Below, one piece after another: positions 26,328 to 35,775 of a stretch of 64,000 nt of DNA. Source of the DNA: an uncultured Pelagibacteraceae bacterium (lineage in GTDB: Bacteria > Pseudomonadota > Alphaproteobacteria > Pelagibacterales > Pelagibacteraceae). The translations under genes and the position numbers were made by a program. Positions within the stretch are counted from its first letter, which is position 1. Each line of letters starts with the position of its first letter. The stretch covers positions 1 to 64,000 of the forward strand of contig CACGOO010000003.1 in assembly GCA_902574685.1 (NCBI GenBank), given 5' to 3'. The notes below the pieces were generated by a model. That model was not told where the DNA came from. It ran no database searches and saw only the letters and a program-made list of their open reading frames with translations.

Positions 26328-27057
26328 AGAAAAAGAATTTAAAGATCTATGGAATGCCCACGGAGTTTTCACAACTATGTGGATCTATGGAAAGCCTCAA
26401 AAGATTTTATTTTTTAAAGAACACATAACAAATCTTATTAAGTCTACTAAAAATTATAAAATTTATGATCGAAATTTAAAAAGAAATATATTTAAAATAA
26501 TTAAATCGAATTTAAATAAACAAAAAAATTATAATCATTTATTGAGAATTGCAGTAACCAAAAGTTTAATTTCTATTTCTTTGAGAGATAAATTAAAAAT
26601 TAAAAAAAATCTCCAGTTAAAGTTAGTAAATTACAATAGAATTAAGCCTGAGCATAAAAATCTAAAGTATAAATTTATTTTAAAAAATTTATCTAAAATG
26701 GATAATACAAAATCCGATATTGCTCTTTGCTCAAATGGAAAAATTTTAGAAACAGGAACTTCAAATATTATTTTCATAAAAGATAATAAATATTATTCAC
26801 CTATCAGGAAATTTTATCGAGGAGTTAATCTAAAGTTTTTTGAAAAGCAATTTAAGATAATAAAAACTAATATTAATATAAATAAACTAAATCAATACGA
26901 GGAGATACTTCTAATTGGATCTGGAAAGGGAGTTTCTACTGTTTCATCTATAAAAGAGAAAAACTGGAATAGAAAAAAATATAAATCCTTTGAAATTTTT
27001 GTAAGTAAATATCAAACTAAAATACTAAAACAAAAAAAATTAAGTAACTATATATGA
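26281..27057 (+). CDS. pabC: Aminotransferase class IV, probable 4-amino-4-deoxychorismate lyase
   Basis: A 258-residue fold-type IV PLP protein. WNAHGVFTTMW marks the N-terminal domain, a Lys in NLKYKFILK is the likely PLP lysine, and LETGTSNIIFI carries the conserved Glu. PabC splits aminodeoxychorismate into p-aminobenzoate and pyruvate. The only plausible start is the ATG at 26281, overlapping pabA by 47 bases, which is a long overlap even here. Branched-chain or D-amino-acid aminotransferase is the alternative; operon context argues for PabC. Confidence 0.8.
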   Translation: MVKFLLKKSYSRKDLKEKEFKDLWNAHGVFTTMWIYGKPQKILFFKEHITNLIKSTKNYKIYDRNLKRNIFKIIKSNLNKQKNYNHLLRIAVTKSLISISLRDKLKIKKNLQLKLVNYNRIKPEHKNLKYKFILKNLSKMDNTKSDIALCSNGKILETGTSNIIFIKDNKYYSPIRKFYRGVNLKFFEKQFKIIKTNININKLNQYEEILLIGSGKGVSTVSSIKEKNWNRKKYKSFEIFVSKYQTKILKQKKLSNYI

Positions 27058-27452
27058 GAAATCCTAATAAACCGTGCATATTCTGTTTTACAAAGAAAAA
27101 GGAATATCTTTTTGAAAACGAACTAGCTTACGCAACCACCGACACATACCCTGTTTCAAAATTTCATTCTCTTATAATTCCAAAGCGGTGCGTTAAAAAT
27201 TATTTTGATCTAACCTCAAAGGAAATCTTAGCGTGTAATAAATTAATAAAGAAACTAAAAAAAAAAATTGAAATGAACGATAAATCTGTAAAAGGTTTTA
27301 ATATTGGTACCAATTCAGGAAAGGTTGCTGGACAATCTATTAATCATTGTCATATTCATCTGATTCCAAGACGAAAAAATGATGTTAAAAATCCTCAAGG
27401 TGGTGTTCGAGCTGTAATTTCTGCTAAACAGCATTATGTAAGGAAAAAGTAA
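27054..27452 (+). CDS. HIT family nucleotide-binding protein
   Basis: A 132-residue histidine-triad protein. A Cys pair, CIFCFTKKKE, opens the protein as in zinc-containing HIT members, and the triad HCHIHLI follows GKVAGQSINH. These proteins hydrolyse AMP adducts such as Ap4A or AMP-lysine. It begins four bases inside the pabC stop (ATGA), making it the last gene of the metC-to-HIT run. Confidence 0.92.
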   Translation: MRNPNKPCIFCFTKKKEYLFENELAYATTDTYPVSKFHSLIIPKRCVKNYFDLTSKEILACNKLIKKLKKKIEMNDKSVKGFNIGTNSGKVAGQSINHCHIHLIPRRKNDVKNPQGGVRAVISAKQHYVRKK

Positions 27453-27558
27453 CCTTTATTAACATTTTTTTATTGAGATGAGATTATTAGTCAGTTGAAC
27501 TAATATTTTTTATAGATTATGAGCTTAGATTAGTATTATATTTAGCGGAGATAATAAT

Positions 27559-28353
27559 ATGTTCACAACAAATCCATTTGCTGTCCTTTCCTCAACAGTT
27601 CCTTCAATTGCTTTGCAAGCATTTGTTTTATTGATGTTGGCATTAGTAGTAATTGGGACACTGATGGATATTATTCACAAGAAGAATGTAAAATATTTTT
27701 TTAATAATGCTAAAAAAGCAAAAAAAGCAGCAAGTAGAGAATTAAGTCTTGGAGAGAAAACAGCGATAATTTCTAAAACAGTAGTGCATGATATTGGAAC
27801 CACATCTGAATTAGGTTTGGGTAAAAGAAGGTTTGCTCATGTATTAGGAATGTATGGAACAATATTATTTTGGATAGGTTCAGGTGTTATGATATTTGGA
27901 TATTCTTCTCCTAATGCTGTAACCCCATCTATATGGCCAATCATTTGGCATGCTGGTGCAATCTTAACTTGCCTTGGAGCATATTGGTTTTGGTTTTTTT
28001 TAAGAGTAGATGTATCTGCTGAAGCTCACTCAGTTTTTAGAATCATAAAAGCAGATTTATTTGTTTTAGCTTTAGTATTATCTTCTACGTTTGGTTTAGC
28101 CTGGTCGTATTTCCAATATTCAGGATCAACTGGTTTAAGTATTTTATTTTTAATTTTGTTTGCGGTTGCTAACATAGTTTTATTTGGAGGAGTTTACTGG
28201 TCTAAATTTGCACATATGTTTTACAAACCAGGTGCTGCAATCCAAAAAAATTTAGCAGAAGCAGATGGATCTAGAGATAATTTACCTCCACCTGCAGATG
28301 CTCCAGAGCAATTTGGACTTGGAATTAAACGTGAGGCACCAAAGCACTATTAA
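27559..28353 (+). CDS. aprM: Membrane subunit associated with APS reductase (AprM-like)
   Basis: A 264-residue protein with about six membrane helices. It has a basic loop KYFFNNAKKAKKAASR, a RRFAHVLGMYG segment, SIWPIIWHAGAIL and, near the end, WSKFAHMFYKPGAAIQK. These His-containing segments resemble QmoC/HdrE-like quinone-linked membrane subunits. It begins the aprM-aprB-aprA run (gap 39 bases to aprB), the arrangement known in sulfur-oxidiser Apr loci, where AprM is thought to anchor the complex and pass electrons to quinone. A GGAG site precedes the ATG. The exact electron path is not established from sequence. Confidence 0.7.
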   Translation: MFTTNPFAVLSSTVPSIALQAFVLLMLALVVIGTLMDIIHKKNVKYFFNNAKKAKKAASRELSLGEKTAIISKTVVHDIGTTSELGLGKRRFAHVLGMYGTILFWIGSGVMIFGYSSPNAVTPSIWPIIWHAGAILTCLGAYWFWFFLRVDVSAEAHSVFRIIKADLFVLALVLSSTFGLAWSYFQYSGSTGLSILFLILFAVANIVLFGGVYWSKFAHMFYKPGAAIQKNLAEADGSRDNLPPPADAPEQFGLGIKREAPKHY

Positions 28354-28392
28354 TATGATTGATAAAATTTTAAAGAAAGGTAATAAGTAGAT

Positions 28393-28863
28393 ATGTCAAC
28401 TTTTGTATACATGACGAGATGTGATGGTTGTGGTCACTGTGTAGATATATGTCCATCGGATATCATGCACATAGACGAAACTATTAGAAGAGCAAAAAAT
28501 ATAGAACCAAATTTTTGTTGGGAATGTTATTCATGCGTTAAGGCATGTCCTAATCATGCAATTGATGTAAGAGGATATGCTGACTTTGCTCCAATGGGTC
28601 ATAGTGTTAGAGTTAGAAGAGAAGAAGAAAAAGGAACTATTTCTTGGAGAATAAAATTTAGAAACGGTACAGAGAAAAATTTTGTATCACCAATAACAAC
28701 AAAACCTTGGGGAAAATTCATACCAAAATTAGCTGAAGCTGATACTCCCAATCAAGGAGAGATTAATTCACAAATTTTATATAATGAGCCACATGGTTTA
28801 AATACTGAAAAAGATTTACCAACTTTAGATAAGAATTCATTTAAGCAAGGCGTTTATTATTAA
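28393..28863 (+). CDS. aprB: Adenylylsulfate reductase beta subunit
   Basis: A 156-residue iron-sulfur subunit. Two [4Fe-4S] motifs are CDGCGHCVDICP (from residue 10) and CWECYSCVKACP (from about 47), and the GHSVRVRREEEKGTISWRI block is a typical AprB C-terminal strand. It passes electrons from the AprA flavin. Its stop overlaps the aprA start (TAATG), so the two are made together. In SAR11 the enzyme is generally thought to run in the oxidative direction (sulfite + AMP to APS), handling sulfite from organosulfur breakdown. Confidence 0.95.
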   Translation: MSTFVYMTRCDGCGHCVDICPSDIMHIDETIRRAKNIEPNFCWECYSCVKACPNHAIDVRGYADFAPMGHSVRVRREEEKGTISWRIKFRNGTEKNFVSPITTKPWGKFIPKLAEADTPNQGEINSQILYNEPHGLNTEKDLPTLDKNSFKQGVYY

Positions 28864-30722
28864 TGGCTAAGCACAAAACAATCATTGAGGAATGTGATGT
28901 ACTAGTTGTCGGTGGAGGTATGGCTGGAACAGGTGCTACCTTTGAGGCAAGACACTGGGGAAGAGATTTAAAAATAATCTGTGTTGAAAAAGCAAACATA
29001 GATAGAAGTGGTGCCGTTGCACAAGGTCTTTACGCTATTAACTGTTATATGGGAATGCAGTGGGGCGAGAATATGCCAGAGGATCATGTACGGTACGCTA
29101 GAAATGATTTGATGGGTCTTGTTAGAGAAGATTTAGGTTATGATATGGCTCGTCATGTAGATTCAACTGTTCACATGTTTGATGAATGGGGTCTTCCAAT
29201 GATGAAAAATAAAGAAACTGGAAGATATCAAAGAGAAGGTAAGTGGCAAATAATGATACACGGCGAAAGTTACAAACCAATTGTAGCTGAAGCTGCAAAA
29301 AAATCTGCTGATAAAATTTATAACAGAATAATGATTACCCATCTTTTAAAAGATGAAAAAAATCCAAACCGAATAGCAGGCGCAGTAGGCTTTAATGTTA
29401 GAACTGGAAATTTTCATGTATTTAAATCTAGAACAGTAGTTGTTTCTGCTGGAGGAGCATCTCACATATTTAAACCAAGAGCAGTTGGTGAAGGTATGGG
29501 TAGAACTTGGTATGCACCTTGGAGTAATGGATCTGCTTATGCATTACCTATTCAAGCAGGCGCAAAAATGACTCAAATGGAAAATAGAATTGTCCTTTGT
29601 AGATTTAAAGATGGTTATGGTCCAGTTGGAGCTTATTTCTTACATTTAAAAACTTATACTCAAAACGCTAATGGCGAAAATTATGAGAAGAAATGGTATG
29701 AAGCTACCAAAGAATTAGTAGGTGAATATATAGATCATCATCCAACACCAACTTGTTTAAGAAATCACGCATTTATTCAAGAAACAGCTGCAGGCGGTGG
29801 ACCAATCCACATGGTTACAAAAGAAGCATTCCAAGATCCACATTTAGAAACTGTTGGATGGGAAAACTTCTTGGGAATGACAGTAGGACAAGCAGTTGTA
29901 TGGGCATCTCAAAATATAGATCCAAAATATACAAATCCTGAATTAACTACATCAGAGCCATATGTAATGGGATCTCATGCTACATGTTCAGGAGCATGGG
30001 TTAGTGGACCAGAAGATATAGCACCAGATGAATATTTTTGGGGATACAACAGAATGATGACAATAGACGGATTATTTGGAGCAGGAGATGCAGTTGGTGG
30101 AAGTGCTCACAAGTTTTCATCTGGTTCATTCACAGAAGGAAGATTAGCCTCTAAAGCTGCTGTTAAATATATTCAAGATAAAAAAGCTGATGATATTGAA
30201 GTTTCTGATGCACAATTAGAGAAACTTAAAGAAGAAATATTCAAGCCAATTGAAAATTATACAGTTGGCAGAAATGAAATTACTGGAGGAACTGTTTCTC
30301 CAAGCTATATTTTACCTATACAAGGACTACAAAGGCTACAGAAAATTATGGATGAATATTGTGGTGGATTAACAAATAATTACATGACAAACGATAATCT
30401 CCTTAAAAAAGGCTTAGAACAGCTACAATTACTTCAAGAAGACCTAGATCACGTCGGAGCTGAAGATTATCACCAATTGATGAGAGCATGGGAACTTAAG
30501 CATAGAGCTGTAACATCAGAATGTGTTGCTCATCACACGTTATTTAGAGAAGAAACGCGTTGGCCAGGCTATTATTATAGAGGTGATCATATGAAACTTG
30601 ATGATGAAAACTGGCATTGTTTAACTGTTTCTAGAAGAGATCCTGAAACTGGAAAATTTGAAATGGAGAAAAAGCCTGTTTATCATATCGTTGATGATAA
30701 AGAGAAGAAGCAAGCTTCCTAA
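28863..30722 (+). CDS. aprA: Adenylylsulfate reductase alpha subunit
   Basis: The 619-residue flavoprotein that interconverts APS with sulfite and AMP. FAD-binding VVGGGMAGTGATFEARHWG lies near residue 15. Further AprA landmarks are RSGAVAQGLYAINCYMG, NHAFIQETAAGGGPIHM, the WASQNIDPKYTNPEL region and YYRGDHMKLDDENWHC near the end. Length is normal. Together with AprB and an AprM-like subunit it would dispose of sulfite formed by Xsc and SuyAB, whose genes start 1.7 kb downstream. ATP sulfurylase, needed to recover ATP from APS, is not in this window. Confidence 0.96.
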   Translation: MAKHKTIIEECDVLVVGGGMAGTGATFEARHWGRDLKIICVEKANIDRSGAVAQGLYAINCYMGMQWGENMPEDHVRYARNDLMGLVREDLGYDMARHVDSTVHMFDEWGLPMMKNKETGRYQREGKWQIMIHGESYKPIVAEAAKKSADKIYNRIMITHLLKDEKNPNRIAGAVGFNVRTGNFHVFKSRTVVVSAGGASHIFKPRAVGEGMGRTWYAPWSNGSAYALPIQAGAKMTQMENRIVLCRFKDGYGPVGAYFLHLKTYTQNANGENYEKKWYEATKELVGEYIDHHPTPTCLRNHAFIQETAAGGGPIHMVTKEAFQDPHLETVGWENFLGMTVGQAVVWASQNIDPKYTNPELTTSEPYVMGSHATCSGAWVSGPEDIAPDEYFWGYNRMMTIDGLFGAGDAVGGSAHKFSSGSFTEGRLASKAAVKYIQDKKADDIEVSDAQLEKLKEEIFKPIENYTVGRNEITGGTVSPSYILPIQGLQRLQKIMDEYCGGLTNNYMTNDNLLKKGLEQLQLLQEDLDHVGAEDYHQLMRAWELKHRAVTSECVAHHTLFREETRWPGYYYRGDHMKLDDENWHCLTVSRRDPETGKFEMEKKPVYHIVDDKEKKQAS

Positions 30723-30731
30723 CCATTTTAG

Positions 30732-31082
30732 ATGAGTATTGTCGACAAATCAGACGAAGAAATCATTAAAATTGCTGATCCTATCTGGGATAACATGGTT
30801 AGATGTTCCAACATGAAAGATTATGGCGGTTTTACCAGGGATTTATCATCTCAAATGCTTTACGGGGCCAATGAAGTAGAGTTAGGCAAGCAATGGGCAA
30901 GCAATAAGTTGATCTCAAGCCTTAAAGAGGGGTGTAAGGCTATAGGCTGTCTAAGAAGAGGCTTGTACGTAACTGTTATCTATAAACAAAACAGTACAGA
31001 GATACCAGGAGACTTTTTAGGTCGACTTGTCCTTGGAGAAGAGGGGGATGAGGTCAAAGTCTTTGGGGCAACTATTTTTTAA
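30732..31082 (+). CDS. Unknown protein directly downstream of aprA
   Basis: A 116-residue soluble protein beginning nine bases after aprA. No signal peptide or membrane helix. It has an Asp/Glu-rich start (IVDKSDEEIIKIADPIWDNM), a Cys-containing helix KEGCKAIGCLRRG and a beta-rich C-terminus (GRLVLGEEGDEVKVFGATIF). No family was recognised. The tight position in the apr operon suggests an accessory role, for example AprBA maturation or electron transfer; the two close Cys could bind a cofactor or be redox-active. Confidence 0.75.
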   Translation: MSIVDKSDEEIIKIADPIWDNMVRCSNMKDYGGFTRDLSSQMLYGANEVELGKQWASNKLISSLKEGCKAIGCLRRGLYVTVIYKQNSTEIPGDFLGRLVLGEEGDEVKVFGATIF

Positions 31083-31133
31083 ATTTAAATAAATATTATT
31101 TGAATTTAATAAAACTTGTGGTATTTCGCGGGT

Positions 31134-31280
31134 ATGCTTCAAGCTATTAATCAAAATATTAAAAAAATCCCTTTATTAGTTTCAAATCAGTTTTCAAAAA
31201 TAATTAAATCTTTTCTATATCTTTTTATATTTTTTACTTGGGCAATTATAATCTTAGGAACATTTCAAAATTTTATTTAA
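31134..31280 (+). CDS. Possible small membrane protein, 48 residues
   Basis: From an ATG at 31134, 48 codons encode a basic N-terminus (QNIKKIPLL) and one hydrophobic helix (FLYLFIFFTWAIIILG). No clear ribosome-binding site. It fills most of the 249-base gap between the apr operon and the TauE-like gene. The membrane profile is convincing, but AT-rich DNA yields such frames by chance, so this is moderate evidence. The first part of the gap (31080-31108) contains an AT-only hairpin. Confidence 0.45.
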   Translation: MLQAINQNIKKIPLLVSNQFSKIIKSFLYLFIFFTWAIIILGTFQNFI

Positions 31281-31331
31281 TTTATTCTTATAATCATTGA
31301 CTTTAGATTATGAGAGGAATAGTTAGATTAT

Positions 31332-32417
31332 ATGGAATATTTTCTTCCAATAGCTCAAGTCGAGATTAACATACTCTTTATATTTGGTTTAAGTTTAGCA
31401 GTCGGTATTCTTTCAGGATTATTTGGTGTAGGCGGAGGATTTTTAATGACACCATTTTTAATATTTTTAGGTATTCCACCTGCTTATGCAGTTCCAAATG
31501 AAGCAAGCAATATATTAGGTACATCGGTATCCGGTTCAACTACTCATTATTTAAAAGGTACATTAGATTATAAAATGGGATTAATGATTGTAGTCGGTGG
31601 AACAATTGGAACCTTGCTAGGGATCTTAACTTTTTCCTATTTTCAGGATATTGGAAAAATAAACATCGTTATCTCTTTAGCCTACATGTATATCTTGGCT
31701 ATACTTGGAACTTTAATGCTTATTCAGGGAGTATCTGAAATTGATAAGGCTAGAAAAAAAATTGTTGTTAGAAAAAAATTACATACGCATTATTGGATAC
31801 ATGGTCTTCCTTTTAGAATGCGTTTTAAAAAATCAAAAGTTTATGAAAGTGCATTTACTCCAATTATTATTGGTTTAATTGTTGGATATATTGCAGCAAT
31901 TATGGGAGTGGGTGGTGCATTTATATTGGTTCCTGCAATGATTTATATTATTGGAATGCCAACTAAACTAATTCCTGGCACATCTTTGTTTGTTACAATA
32001 TTTGTAAGTGCAATCGTAACAGTTCTTCATGCTTTTAATTACGGAACAATTGATCTTGTTTTAGTTTTTGTACTTATACTTGGCTCAATTATTGGCGTTC
32101 AGTTTGGTCAAAAAATTGGTGAAAAAGTTGATAGCTCAGAATTTAAAACAATCTTAGCAGTACTTTTATTATTAGTTGGAATTGCAATTGCTTATGACAC
32201 TTTTATTAAAGAAGATGTAATTATTGAAACAGTAGCAAATGGAACTAAAAACCTTGGTAATATTGCACAGTTTATTTTGGATTATTCTAAAGACCTTCCA
32301 GTTTTTTACGGACTTACATCAGTTGTATTAGCAGTAGTTCTTGGAATTGGAGCTGCAATTTTAAGAAATTATATTTCTAATTGGAACAAAGCAAGAGAAG
32401 CAAAGCTTAAAGCTTAA
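31332..32417 (+). CDS. tauE: TauE/SafE (TSUP) family permease, probable sulfite or sulfonate anion exporter
   Basis: A 361-residue membrane protein with eight or more helices in two repeats. Repeat motifs [18 protein letters not shown] and [18 protein letters not shown] are the TSUP signature. A charged loop ([21 protein letters not shown]) lies between the halves. TauE-type proteins export sulfite or sulfoacetate during sulfonate degradation. It sits between apr and suyAB-xsc, which supports sulfite as cargo; this is inference. Its stop shares a TTAA palindrome with the stop of convergent suyB. Confidence 0.85.
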   Translation: MEYFLPIAQVEINILFIFGLSLAVGILSGLFGVGGGFLMTPFLIFLGIPPAYAVPNEASNILGTSVSGSTTHYLKGTLDYKMGLMIVVGGTIGTLLGILTFSYFQDIGKINIVISLAYMYILAILGTLMLIQGVSEIDKARKKIVVRKKLHTHYWIHGLPFRMRFKKSKVYESAFTPIIIGLIVGYIAAIMGVGGAFILVPAMIYIIGMPTKLIPGTSLFVTIFVSAIVTVLHAFNYGTIDLVLVFVLILGSIIGVQFGQKIGEKVDSSEFKTILAVLLLLVGIAIAYDTFIKEDVIIETVANGTKNLGNIAQFILDYSKDLPVFYGLTSVVLAVVLGIGAAILRNYISNWNKAREAKLKA

Positions 32418-33580
32418 GCACTTCTGTATAATTTAGTCATAACAAATTCTCTATGACCTAGTGCTTCAGCACAAGTTAATCTACCATTTGCAACTCTTAT
32501 CGTAGCTTTAATTAATTCATCACCAGCTTCATCTAAATTCATTTCTCTTGATAAGATTTTAGAAACATCAACATCAATATGCTCACTCATGGTTCTAGCA
32601 GTTAGAGGATTAGCAGTTAGTTTTACTACTGGCTCAATTGGGTTTCCAATTATATTTCCTTGTCCAGTTGGAAATAGATGAAGATTAAATCCTCCTGCAG
32701 CTTGTAAGGTTACACATTCTGCAGCAGCTGATGAAGTATCCATAAAGTATAATCCAGGACCTTTAGTTGGCTCTTCTGCAGGCTCTAGTACATCAATAAA
32801 TTTGCATCCACCAATTTTTTGAAAGTTTCCAAATGCTTTTTCTTCAATTGTAGTAAGTCCACCTGCTATATTTCCAGCTGTTGGTTGACTTTCGGAAAGA
32901 TCGTCTGTTGCTTCTTTTAAGATGAAATCATTATACGAGCTCCACGTTTTTCTAAACTTCTCTTGAGCCTCAGGAGTTTTTCCTCTTTTTTCACACACAG
33001 TTTCAGCACCTGTTAGCTCAGATGTTTCACCAAAACATAAATGAACACCTAGGGGCTCTAATTTATCCATTAAATTTCCCACTGTAGGATTTGATGCTAA
33101 TCCTGATGTTGTGTCAGACTCTCCACATTTAACTGATATCCATAAATCACTTATAGGACGTTCTTCCCTTTGTTTCTCAGATGCCCAAATTGAAAATTCT
33201 TGAGCTTTCTTTGAAACTCTTGCAATAGTGTCTATATCTCCTACACCTTCAATACTAAAACCTTCAACTGGTTTTCCAGTCGTTGCAATCGCATCAACAA
33301 TTCTTTTTGTCCATTTAGGCTCAATACCAATTACTATAACTGCTGCTACATTTGGATTTTTTCCTGTTCCAATCATTGTTCTAAAATGAAGCTCTAGGTC
33401 TGCTCCAAATTGTAATCTTCCATAAGAATGTGGTAGTGCAATCGTACCTTTAATATTATTAGCTACAGCTTCAGCACAAGCATTTGAAATATCATCAACA
33501 GGTAGAATTATTACGTGATTTCTTGTACCTGTTCTTCCATCTTCTCTTTTATATCCTAAAAATGTTTTTGGAATTTCCAT
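32414..33580 (-). CDS. suyB: 3-sulfolactate sulfo-lyase beta subunit (UxaA-family C-terminal type)
   Basis: A 388-residue protein of the altronate dehydratase/SuyB family. The family motif [17 protein letters not shown] is near residue 150, and [15 protein letters not shown] and [16 protein letters not shown] blocks are present. With SuyA it cleaves (2R)-3-sulfolactate to pyruvate and sulfite; relatives dehydrate altronate or galactarate. The sulfo-lyase reading is favoured by its separate small SuyA partner, the adjacent divergent xsc and the TauE-like exporter next door. The iron-sulfur cysteine ligands appear to be in CGESD, CFGET, and CEKRG regions. Confidence 0.85.
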   Translation of the reverse strand: MEIPKTFLGYKREDGRTGTRNHVIILPVDDISNACAEAVANNIKGTIALPHSYGRLQFGADLELHFRTMIGTGKNPNVAAVIVIGIEPKWTKRIVDAIATTGKPVEGFSIEGVGDIDTIARVSKKAQEFSIWASEKQREERPISDLWISVKCGESDTTSGLASNPTVGNLMDKLEPLGVHLCFGETSELTGAETVCEKRGKTPEAQEKFRKTWSSYNDFILKEATDDLSESQPTAGNIAGGLTTIEEKAFGNFQKIGGCKFIDVLEPAEEPTKGPGLYFMDTSSAAAECVTLQAAGGFNLHLFPTGQGNIIGNPIEPVVKLTANPLTARTMSEHIDVDVSKILSREMNLDEAGDELIKATIRVANGRLTCAEALGHREFVMTKLYRSA

Positions 33581-33581
33581 T

Positions 33582-33869
33582 TTACCACTTTTTAGTTTTT
33601 ACGTTGTGAACATGAACATGTTCACCTTTTTTAATTGATTTTACTACTTTGCCAATATCATGCCCGTACTTTAATATTGTATCTCCCTCGTTAAGATCTG
33701 TCATAGCAATTTTATGACCCAAAGGTATTTCATCCATCGATTGAATTTTTACCGATTTATCATTTTCCATAATCCAGCAATCACAGTCTTGTTTAGGAGT
33801 AATTTTTTCAATAACCACAACACCTACATTGTCTTTTTCATCGTGGATTATAATATCTGTGCCGGCCAT
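33582..33869 (-). CDS. suyA: 3-sulfolactate sulfo-lyase alpha subunit (SAF domain)
   Basis: A 95-residue SAF-domain subunit from the ATG at 33869. Landmarks: VGVVVIEKI, the [17 protein letters not shown] core, [28 protein letters not shown] at the end (in two parts, [18 protein letters not shown]). The ending is characteristic of UxaA/SuyA N-terminal domains. An upstream TTG at 33902 would add 11 residues, but family proteins begin near the ATG. Its gap to suyB is one base. Divergent from xsc, with about 90 bases between. Confidence 0.87.
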   Translation of the reverse strand: MAGTDIIIHDEKDNVGVVVIEKITPKQDCDCWIMENDKSVKIQSMDEIPLGHKIAMTDLNEGDTILKYGHDIGKVVKSIKKGEHVHVHNVKTKKW

Positions 33870-33959
33870 TGTGACGATTTCTTTGTTTGAAATTCGATCC
33901 AATTTATATATGAATTGGGCACTTTGACAATTAAAAAATAAAATTAAGAAAGATTTGAT

Positions 33960-35744
33960 ATGGCTAAAATGACAACTGAAGAAGCTTTTGTAAAAGTTTT
34001 ACAAATGCATGGTATCGAACATTCGTTTGGTATTATTGGTTCTGCATTCATGCCTATTTCTGATCTTTTCCCAGAAGCTGGAATAACTTTTTGGGATGTT
34101 GCTCATGAAACAAATGGTGGACTGATTGCTGATGGTTACACGAGAGCAACTGGAAAAATGTCAATGGTGATTGCTCAAAATGGTCCAGGTATTACAGGAC
34201 TTGTTACACCAATTAAGACAGCTTACTGGAATCATACTCCACTACTTTTAGTTACACCACAAGCTGCAAACAAAACTATGGGACAAGGTGGTTTTCAAGA
34301 AGTAGAGCAAATGAATTTATTTAAAGACATGGTGTGTTATCAAGAAGAAGTTAGAGACCCATCAAGAATGGCAGAAGTTTTAAACAGAGTAATAGAAAAA
34401 GCATTTAGAGGTTCAGCGCCTGCACAAATAAATGTACCAAGAGATTTTTGGACACAAGTTATAGATATAGAATTGCCTCCAATAGTAAGATTTGAAAGAC
34501 AAGGTGGAGGAAAAGATGCTGTTGATAGAGCTGCGAAATTATTATCAGAAGCAAAATTCCCAGTAATTTTATCTGGAGCAGGAGTTGTTATAGGTGATGC
34601 CATTGATGATTGTAAAAAATTAGCAGAAAAGCTTGATGCACCCGTATGTAATGGATATCAACATAATGATAGTTTTCCAGGAAGCCATCCATTAGCTGTT
34701 GGACCATTAGGTTACAACGGATCTAAAGCTGCAATGGAGTTAATTTCAAAAGCTGATGTAGTTTTGGCATTAGGAACAAGATTAAATCCATTTTCAACAT
34801 TACCAGGGTATGGAATTGATTACTGGCCAAAAGATGCAACAATTATTCAAGTAGATATGAACCCCGATCGTATTGGTTTAACTAAGAAAGTTACAGTTGG
34901 TATTTGTGGTGATGCTAAAATGGTAGCTCAACAAATATTAGAAAAACTTTCATCAAATGCTGGAGATAATGGTAGAGAAGATAGAAAAAATCTAATTCAT
35001 CAAACAAAATCTGCATGGTTGCAAACTCTTACAAGTTTAGATCATGAGGATGATGATCCTGGAACTGTTTGGAATAAAGAAGCAAGGGAAAGAGATAAAG
35101 ATAGAATGTCCCCAAGACAAGCATGGAGAGCTATTCAAGCTGGAATGCCAGAAGATGTTATAATTTCAAGCGATATTGGAAATAATTGTGCAATAGGTAA
35201 TGCGTACCCAACATTTGAGAAACCAAGAAAATATTTGGCACCAGGTTTATTTGGACCATGTGGATATGGATTTCCATCTATTCTTGGAGCAAAAATTGGA
35301 TGCCCAGATACTCCAGTTATAGGTTTTGCAGGTGATGGTGCATTTGGAATAAGCATGAATGAAATGAGTTCGTGTGCAAGAGAAGAGTGGCCAGCAATAA
35401 CAATGGTAATTTTTAGAAATTATCAATGGGGCGCTGAAAAAAGAAATTCAATATTGTGGTTTGATGATAACTTTATTGGAACAGAGTTAGATCCAGAGTT
35501 AAGTTATGCAAAAGTTGCTAATGCATGTGGTTTAAAAGGTGTTATTGCAAATACAATGGAAGAAACCACTAAAGCTATTAAACATTCATGTGAAGATCAG
35601 AAAAAGGGCATTACTACATTTATAGAAATAATTCTAAATCAAGAATTAGGTGAGCCATTCAGAAGAGATGCTATGAAAAAACCAGTTAAAGTAGCTGGTA
35701 TAAGCAAGAGTGATATGAAGCCTCAAAAGTCTCTTGTTAGTTGA
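33960..35744 (+). CDS. xsc: Sulfoacetaldehyde acetyltransferase
   Basis: A 594-residue thiamin-diphosphate enzyme converting sulfoacetaldehyde and phosphate to acetyl phosphate and sulfite. The N-terminus (FGIIGSAFMPISDLFPEAGI, then VAHETNGGLIADGYTRATG) is the Xsc version of the ThDP Glu region; the C-terminal ThDP/Mg site is GFAGDGAFGISMNEMSS with RNYQWGAEKRN after it. Acetolactate synthases are similar but lack these segments. It is the central enzyme for taurine and isethionate. Pta, which would make acetyl-CoA from its product, is not adjacent. Confidence 0.95.
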   Translation: MAKMTTEEAFVKVLQMHGIEHSFGIIGSAFMPISDLFPEAGITFWDVAHETNGGLIADGYTRATGKMSMVIAQNGPGITGLVTPIKTAYWNHTPLLLVTPQAANKTMGQGGFQEVEQMNLFKDMVCYQEEVRDPSRMAEVLNRVIEKAFRGSAPAQINVPRDFWTQVIDIELPPIVRFERQGGGKDAVDRAAKLLSEAKFPVILSGAGVVIGDAIDDCKKLAEKLDAPVCNGYQHNDSFPGSHPLAVGPLGYNGSKAAMELISKADVVLALGTRLNPFSTLPGYGIDYWPKDATIIQVDMNPDRIGLTKKVTVGICGDAKMVAQQILEKLSSNAGDNGREDRKNLIHQTKSAWLQTLTSLDHEDDDPGTVWNKEARERDKDRMSPRQAWRAIQAGMPEDVIISSDIGNNCAIGNAYPTFEKPRKYLAPGLFGPCGYGFPSILGAKIGCPDTPVIGFAGDGAFGISMNEMSSCAREEWPAITMVIFRNYQWGAEKRNSILWFDDNFIGTELDPELSYAKVANACGLKGVIANTMEETTKAIKHSCEDQKKGITTFIEIILNQELGEPFRRDAMKKPVKVAGISKSDMKPQKSLVS

Positions 35745-35775
35745 GATTAGTAAAATTTCATTATAAAAATAATTA

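Noticed and set aside
25761..27057. Frameshift or fusion between pabA and pabC
   Set aside because: Both proteins carry complete conserved blocks in their own frames; overlap is better explained by compaction.
31080..31108. AT-only hairpin after the apr-linked gene
   Set aside because: Thirteen pairs with a G-U but no GC and no U-run; such dyads arise easily in this AT-rich DNA. Too weak for a terminator call.
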